The position numbers were made by a program, and so were the translations under genes. A stretch of DNA of 64,000 nt from Pseudodesulfovibrio indicus (GTDB lineage Bacteria; Desulfobacterota; Desulfovibrionia; Desulfovibrionales; Desulfovibrionaceae). This document shows, one piece after another, positions 59,494-64,000 of this stretch. The stretch spans positions 2,046,001 through 2,110,000 of the forward strand of contig NZ_CP014206.1 of the NCBI RefSeq assembly GCF_001563225.1. The letters run 5' to 3'. The notes under the pieces were generated by a model that worked only from the letters and a program-made list of their open reading frames with translations, did no database searches and was not told the DNA's origin. How positions within the stretch are numbered: position 1 is the stretch's first letter; each line of letters starts with the position of its first letter.

Positions 59494-59860
59494 TCTCGCG
59501 GCGGCGGTCATCGCCCTGTCTTTCGCCGTGGTCATCCTCCTGCTCGTGCGGCGGCAGCGGCTCGGGAGCTGGCAAATTCTCTGGTGGCTGGCGGCGGCGT
59601 GCGGCATGGCCGTCCTGGGGCTGTTTCCGTCCGTGGCCGACTGGGCCGGGGAGCGGCTCGGCATCCACTATCCGCCGGTTCTGCCCATCGTGGTGGCCCT
59701 GTGCCTGCTCTTCGTCAAGGTCTTGACCATGGACCTGGAGCGCACCCGGCAGGAGCGCAGGCTGCGCATCCTGGCCCAGAAGCTGGCCGGGGTCGAAGCC
59801 AGGCTCCATGACCTCGAACACCCGTCTCCCGGCGATTCGGACCGGGACGACCTGACCTGA
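59480..59860 (+). CDS. DUF2304-family small membrane protein
   Basis: 126 residues: three hydrophobic helices (ALSFAVVILLLV, ILWWLAAACGMAVLGLF, VLPIVVALCLLFVKVLTM) followed by a charged coiled tail (RTRQERRLRILAQKLAGVEAR). This is the DUF2304 layout. The gene overlaps the GT2 gene by 14 bases, so the two are coupled. Such proteins are thought to anchor or assist polyprenyl-sugar GT2 enzymes at the membrane. The biochemical role is not established. Confidence 0.82.
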   Translation: MTQANLAAAVIALSFAVVILLLVRRQRLGSWQILWWLAAACGMAVLGLFPSVADWAGERLGIHYPPVLPIVVALCLLFVKVLTMDLERTRQERRLRILAQKLAGVEARLHDLEHPSPGDSDRDDLT

Positions 59861-59865
59861 CCGCC

Positions 59866-60690
59866 ATGTCCCGGAGTTTTCTCAGGCCCCTTTCCCTTCT
59901 GCTGCTCCTCGGCTTGTTCCTGGGCGGGTGCGGCGGTCCGTATCCCATAGACGCCCTGGCGCCGGAACAGGGCTTCAGCGCCCACGTGCTGGCAGGCGAG
60001 ACCTTCGACCTGCGCTGGTTCGGGCGCGGGTGCGGCGCGACCCTGCGCGTCTACATTGAGGGCGACGGCCGGGCGTGGCTGACCCGGACCCGCCCGTCGA
60101 GCGACCCCACGCCGAGGCGCGCCGAGGGGTTCGAGCTGGCGGCGGCGGACCCGTCTTCGGCCGTGGCCTACCTGGCCCGGCCCTGCCAATATGCGGAGGA
60201 GGGCGGGCGGCGTAACTGCGTCATCCGGTTCTGGACCTCGGCGCGGTACGCCGAGCCGGTGGTCCGCGACCTCTCCTTGGCCGTGGACGCGGCCAAGGGG
60301 CAGGCCGGGGCCGAACGCGTGGAGCTGGTGGGCTATTCCGGCGGCGGGGCCCTGGTTGTGCTGCTCGCCGCCAGGCGCGACGACGTGACCGGGATCGTCA
60401 CCGTGGCCGGGAATCTCGACCACGCCTGGTGGACCGACCAGCATCGGGTTTCGCCCCTTGCCGACTCCCTGAACCCCATGGATTTCGTCCGTCGGGTGCA
60501 GTCCATCCCCCAGGTTCACGTTGCGGGTGCGGATGACGAGATCATTCCGCCCGCCATGGCCCTGCGGTTCGTCGCCGGTATGAGCGACGCGAGCCGGGCG
60601 CGAGTGATGGTGGTCCCCGGCATGGGTCACGACGGCGACTGGCGGGAACCCGTGGCCGAGGCCCTGGCCGAGTTGGAGGCGCTGCGATGA
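59866..60690 (+). CDS. Lipoprotein with alpha/beta-hydrolase fold
   Basis: 274 residues with a lipoprotein signal peptide (LLLLGLFLGGC, lipid-modified Cys) and an alpha/beta-hydrolase core: nucleophile elbow VGYSGGGAL, Asp in AGADDEIIPPA and His in VPGMGHDGDW. It should act at the periplasmic membrane face as an esterase or acyl hydrolase. It lies between the DUF2304 gene and the oligosaccharyltransferase, overlapping the latter by four bases. A role in trimming or deacylating the glycan or its carrier is plausible but unproven. Confidence 0.82.
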   Translation: MSRSFLRPLSLLLLLGLFLGGCGGPYPIDALAPEQGFSAHVLAGETFDLRWFGRGCGATLRVYIEGDGRAWLTRTRPSSDPTPRRAEGFELAAADPSSAVAYLARPCQYAEEGGRRNCVIRFWTSARYAEPVVRDLSLAVDAAKGQAGAERVELVGYSGGGALVVLLAARRDDVTGIVTVAGNLDHAWWTDQHRVSPLADSLNPMDFVRRVQSIPQVHVAGADDEIIPPAMALRFVAGMSDASRARVMVVPGMGHDGDWREPVAEALAELEALR

Positions 60691-62633
60691 AGGGCGAAGT
60701 CCGCCCACCGTCCCCGGCCCCGGCGGTCCTGGCGGCGATGGCGTTGGGCGTAGCCGCGATCCTGGCCGTGGCCTGGTTCCACTGGGGATGGCTGACCGAC
60801 AACGCCATGGTCCTGGACGGGGTCCCGGCCGTGGGGAACAACGACGGCTATTTCCATCTGGACCGGGCAACGGCGCTGGCGGAGCAGGGGGCCTGGTTGA
60901 CCGACGCCCTGACCGACCCGCGCCCGTCCATGCTCCTGCCGCACCTCCTGGCCCTGTTCGCCGGGACCGACCGCGCTCTGCTGCATCTCCTGGCGGCCTG
61001 CGCCGGGCCGCTGTCCGGGCTGGCCATGTTCCTGGCGGTTTTGCCGTGGGCGGCGGACACCCGGTCGCGGTTCACGATCCTGGCCGCGCCGCTCCTGGCG
61101 GTCCTGGCCCCGTACTGGGTGGTTCGCACCCATGTGGGGTTCCTGGACACGGACGGGGTGGCCGTGGGGTTGTCCTTCCTCGCGCTATATTGCGTCCGCC
61201 GGTTCTCGGCCGGTCCGGCCCCAGCCTGGGTGGCTGCCTACATTTTGGCCACGGCTGTGACCTGGCTCTGGTGGCGGCCCGGCGCGTACCTTTGCCTCGG
61301 TTTTCTGCTGCTCTACGCGGTATATCCTCCCCGAAACCGGCGCGACGGGGCGTTCAAGGTCGCCATCATCGGCGGAGTCCTGCTCGCGGCGGGGCTGGCC
61401 GCGGCCGGGGTGAAGCCGTTTTCCGGGGTGGGGGCCTATGTGGCGGCCCACGCGGACCTGGCCTTCGGCGGGGGAGACCGCGGGTTGCTCGGCAGCGCCG
61501 TGCGCGAGCTGGCCGGGGTGAGCGTGGCCGAATTGGGGCATCGGGCGCTCGGCGCGTCCTGGCTGCTGGTCCCGGCCCTGCTCGGCACCGTGGTGCATGT
61601 CCTCCGCTGCCGGGCGCGGGCGTTGTTTCTGGCTTCGGGCTGGCTTTTCGGGGCGGCTTCCCTGTATTCCCAGCGGTTCATCCCGCTGTTCGTGCCGGTG
61701 GCCGCCGTATACGCCGCCTACGGCACGGCGTTCTGCCTCGACCAGATTGATTCCTACGTCGGCCGGGTCGGGCGCGGGCAGTTGCGAGCGGCCTGCGCCT
61801 TTGCGGCCCTGGCGGTCCTGTTGGCCGGAAGCGCGGCGAACCTGAGCCGCTACCGGCCCGAACCCTATTTCCAGCGTGCGGATTTCGAACTGGCCGAGGT
61901 TGTGAAGCGGTCCTTTTCAGCGGACACGGTCATCTGGACGTGGTGGGACTACGGTTATTTCTTTCAGTATCTTACGGGGATGAAGACGTTCTTTGACGGC
62001 GGCTCCCAGACCGGGACCACCTGCTTCGCGGCGGCCTATCCGCTCATGCTGTCCGAACCTGCCCGGGGTGCGGCCTGGATGCGCCATTTCGCCGCGACCT
62101 TCCCCCGGTTCGACGAGTCCCGGCGGGGTGCGGGCTGGCAGCGGTACGCGGCGGAGCTGGCCGAATCCCTGGTCCGCGAGGATGACCGGGGCGGCCCTCC
62201 GGTTGCCCTGGTCCTGCCTGCGCGGGTCTACGGCGCGACGGGCTATCTCTACGCCTTCGCCCATGTCTACGACGAGCAGGTCCCGCCCGTGCGAAACCGG
62301 TTGGACCTCTTTGCGGCCCGAGGGTTCGCCTATGACGAGGGGGCGGGAGCCGTGACCGTTCCCGAGGCCATGATCGCCAAGGGGTATGAAGCGGTGGGGA
62401 GCGTCCTGGACGGTACGGACAGGGACCCGGCGGAGTTCGATTTCGCGTCTCTGGCCGACCCCTATCTTGTCTTTTCACGCCATGCGGATTTCGTGGCCGT
62501 CACCGATCGCGAGATGGTCTCTTCGGTGTTCTTCCGGCTGCTCGGGCTGTTTTCGCCCGCGCCGGACTTGTTCCGTCCCGTGACCTTCGGCTACCGGACG
62601 GGCGGCGCGTGGCGCGTGGCGGCGGGTTCCTGA
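60687..62633 (+). CDS. STT3/PglB-type oligosaccharyltransferase
   Basis: 648 residues: a 12-13-helix membrane half and a soluble C-terminal periplasmic half. Hallmarks are NNDGYFHLDRA with D53 (the first catalytic Asp, as in NDGYYY of PglB), VGFLDTDGV with D154 and D156 (as GYYDTD of PglB), the loop region SQRFIPLFVP, and WWDYG at residues 419-423, the signature of STT3, PglB and AglB. It should transfer a lipid-linked glycan to Asn of exported proteins. PglB homologues are known in Desulfovibrio. The ATG overlaps the hydrolase stop (ATGA), and the GT2/DUF2304 genes upstream make a coherent unit. Confidence 0.88.
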   Translation: MKGEVRPPSPAPAVLAAMALGVAAILAVAWFHWGWLTDNAMVLDGVPAVGNNDGYFHLDRATALAEQGAWLTDALTDPRPSMLLPHLLALFAGTDRALLHLLAACAGPLSGLAMFLAVLPWAADTRSRFTILAAPLLAVLAPYWVVRTHVGFLDTDGVAVGLSFLALYCVRRFSAGPAPAWVAAYILATAVTWLWWRPGAYLCLGFLLLYAVYPPRNRRDGAFKVAIIGGVLLAAGLAAAGVKPFSGVGAYVAAHADLAFGGGDRGLLGSAVRELAGVSVAELGHRALGASWLLVPALLGTVVHVLRCRARALFLASGWLFGAASLYSQRFIPLFVPVAAVYAAYGTAFCLDQIDSYVGRVGRGQLRAACAFAALAVLLAGSAANLSRYRPEPYFQRADFELAEVVKRSFSADTVIWTWWDYGYFFQYLTGMKTFFDGGSQTGTTCFAAAYPLMLSEPARGAAWMRHFAATFPRFDESRRGAGWQRYAAELAESLVREDDRGGPPVALVLPARVYGATGYLYAFAHVYDEQVPPVRNRLDLFAARGFAYDEGAGAVTVPEAMIAKGYEAVGSVLDGTDRDPAEFDFASLADPYLVFSRHADFVAVTDREMVSSVFFRLLGLFSPAPDLFRPVTFGYRTGGAWRVAAGS

Positions 62634-62639
62634 TTCACC

Positions 62640-63674
62640 CTATTGCCTGATGCGCGGCCTGACCGTGGGCTTGGGCTCCACCACCGGCGTCTTTACCGTG
62701 GGTACGGTCGGCGTGATGACCGGCTGCACCACCGGGGTCTTGAGCGTCGGTGTGGTGGTCACGGGCGTCTTCACCGTGGGGGTAGTGGTCACGGGCGTCC
62801 TCACAGTCGGCGCGGTCGTGGTCGCCGGGGTCTTGAGCGTCGGAGCCACCGTCGCGGTGCCGGTGGGGGCGGTCTTCAGCATCGGGACGGGCGCCGTGGG
62901 CGCGGCGTCGACCGGGGCCGCGAACGTGGTCGGGGCCTGGGGGTCGGAGGACGATCGCGTCGGTGCCGGAGCCGGAGCCTCGGATGAGGACCTGGACTGC
63001 GCCGGGGCCGTGTTCCCGGCCGGGGCCGGGGCGCTCGGGGCCGACGCGCCCAGGCGCAGGATGGCGTTGAACATGCTCGGCGGGATGGTAGTGGGCATGG
63101 AGATGACGCCCGTGGGCAGGATCCGCGTGCGCATGCCGCTTTTGGTGATGCGCATGGTCTGTTTCGAGGTCTTGATCTCCAGGGCGTGGCCCTCGCCCAG
63201 CTCAAGCGCGCCCGCCTCCTCTTCGTCCGGCTTGACGATGGAGTAGATATCGGAGCCCCGGATGCCCAGTGTGGCCAGGGGAGTCTCCATGTTGAACCCC
63301 TCCGGATTGGCCTTGACGATCTCGCCCGTCACGGCCCGGAAGGTGCCCTTGGTGAACTTGAACAACACTTCCGCGTTGGAGTCGTTGAAGACGTAGGTGT
63401 CGATGGCCGCGTGGCTGGATTCGTCCAGGGTCAGCCGGGACTGGTCCGAAAACAGGATGCTCAGTTCAGCGCCCTTGTCGGTATCCACCTCGTCCTTGAG
63501 CATGACCGGCTGGTTCACCGCCGCGTCCAGGCTTTGCCCCCCACGGAGGATCACGCAGCGCCCGTTGGCCACGGTGACGGTCCCGACCGGTTCGGAAGCC
63601 CGGGCCGGGGAGACCCCGGCGAGGAGCAGGAAGAGAAGAAACAGAGCCAGGACAACAAATCGTTTGTCGGACAT
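62640..63674 (-). CDS. Secreted FecR-domain protein with Thr/Pro-rich repeat tail
   Basis: 344 residues. A signal peptide (VVLALFLLFLLLAGVSPARA) is followed by a FecR domain (MLKDEVDTDKGAELSILFSDQS, FKFTKGTFRAVTGEIVKANP, METPLATLGIRGSDIYSIV). From about residue 205 the chain is an Ala/Pro/Ser- then Thr/Pro/Val-rich low-complexity tail with repeats of the type KTPVTTTPTV, likely extended in the periplasm or outside. FecR domains without FecI occur in sulfate reducers beside adenylate-cyclase or secretion genes. A secreted-protein gene diverges from it. Function unclear. Confidence 0.85.
   Translation of the reverse strand: MSDKRFVVLALFLLFLLLAGVSPARASEPVGTVTVANGRCVILRGGQSLDAAVNQPVMLKDEVDTDKGAELSILFSDQSRLTLDESSHAAIDTYVFNDSNAEVLFKFTKGTFRAVTGEIVKANPEGFNMETPLATLGIRGSDIYSIVKPDEEEAGALELGEGHALEIKTSKQTMRITKSGMRTRILPTGVISMPTTIPPSMFNAILRLGASAPSAPAPAGNTAPAQSRSSSEAPAPAPTRSSSDPQAPTTFAAPVDAAPTAPVPMLKTAPTGTATVAPTLKTPATTTAPTVRTPVTTTPTVKTPVTTTPTLKTPVVQPVITPTVPTVKTPVVEPKPTVRPRIRQ
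62690..62850. repeat. Imperfect 30-bp coding tandem repeats of the FecR-protein tail
   Basis: Units like GTGGTCACGGGCGTCTTCAC recur every 30 bases and encode ten-residue TPVTTTPTVK-type repeats. Two adjacent units are nearly identical; flanking ones are diverged. Confidence 0.65.
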
Positions 63675-63917
63675 GGTGCGTTCTCCGGTTCGGTCGCGTC
63701 GGGCGGCGGTTACGGCCTATTGAGGTTTCTTGATTCTTCTATGATTCTTCGTCGGACCAATATAGTCAAGAGAAGATGTGCGCCGGGCGGGTGTACATTT
63801 CCCCGTTCAGGATAATTTATCATGGGGTGCCAGCTTGGAATCGTGCATGGTCGAGGCCGATGACCGCCGGAAATGCGGCGTGAACGCTGGTTGCAAGAAC
63901 TTTTGGAGTCCGGATAC
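63675..63917. promoter_or_regulatory. Divergent promoter region
   Basis: 243 bases between the FecR-domain gene and a divergent secreted-protein gene, with an AT-rich centre (TTGATTCTTCTATGATTC). No further gene seen. Confidence 0.4.
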
Positions 63918-64000
63918 ATGAATTGGCGCATCGTTTTCTTCCTGATGTTGGCGTGCCTTGTGGGGTTCGGACGGGCCGGTGCGGCCGCGGACACCCTGCG
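63918..64000 (+). CDS. Secreted protein, 3' end cut by window
   Basis: An ATG at 63918, preceded by TTGGAG, opens a signal peptide (MNWRIVFFLMLACLVGF, then GRAGAAADTL) and runs off the window. Only about 27 residues are visible, so the function cannot be told. Its divergence from the FecR-domain gene suggests a related envelope role. Confidence 0.6.
   Translation, partial: MNWRIVFFLMLACLVGFGRAGAAADTL

Overview
The window looks like chromosomal DNA of a dissimilatory sulfate reducer of the Desulfovibrio/Pseudodesulfovibrio type. The strongest evidence is a complete lactate-to-acetate operon in the order known from Desulfovibrio: pyruvate:ferredoxin oxidoreductase, lactate permease, GlcD-like and GlcF-like lactate oxidase subunits, pta, ackA, LutC and LutB-like. 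Next to it lie a hybrid sensor kinase and a sigma-54 response regulator. Other supporting signs are many sigma-54 activators, chemoreceptors (one with a c-type heme motif) and a bacterial STT3/PglB-type oligosaccharyltransferase. Species assignment from sequence alone is not possible.

Region 1 (1-17.3 kb) has visibly lower GC and reads as an acquired metal-resistance island. It holds a ZraS/ZraR-like two-component pair (kinase cut by the window edge), a kinase-like protein lacking the phospho-accepting His, a small Met/Gly-rich secreted PepSY-like protein behind a near-consensus sigma-54 promoter, and a SpoIIE-type phosphatase receptor. These are followed by a TolC/YHS/CusB/CusA/Met-rich copper or silver efflux operon. 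The island ends in an HNH endonuclease gene split by a 1196-bp IS3-family element with a 4-bp target duplication (GCCT); removing the element in silico restores the HNH frame.

Region 2 (17.3-38.7 kb) is GC-rich. It has a PAS chemoreceptor and then the minus-strand lactate operon (33.5 to 19.1 kb). A sigma-54-like promoter precedes por, with two copies of a 16-bp palindromic A-tract motif (GTCC..AAAAA..GGAC) upstream as likely enhancer sites. Strong stem-loops flank lctP inside the operon. Then come a 3-methyladenine glycosylase, the NtrC-type regulator and a hybrid kinase with a periplasmic sensor domain.

Region 3 (38.8-49.2 kb) carries two small genes, then a minus-strand transport cluster (CBS protein, SLC13/DASS permease, hexapeptide beta-helix protein, NhaB). 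After that come a NifX-like protein with a sigma-54-activator-like regulator that has lost GAFTGA and the Walker B Asp, and a heme-type chemoreceptor.

Region 4 (49.5-64 kb) is a cell-surface glycan locus: an asparagine-synthase-like protein with an altered PP-loop, glycosyltransferases, a Wzm/Wzt-type ABC exporter, an outer-membrane barrel, and a polyprenyl-sugar-type GT2 + DUF2304 + lipoprotein hydrolase + STT3/PglB oligosaccharyltransferase. It ends with a FecR-domain protein and a cut-off secreted protein.

Six reading frames are broken at G/C homopolymers or a GC-dinucleotide tract. In five of them adding one G/C restores a sensible protein, so sequencing or assembly error is the first explanation to test.
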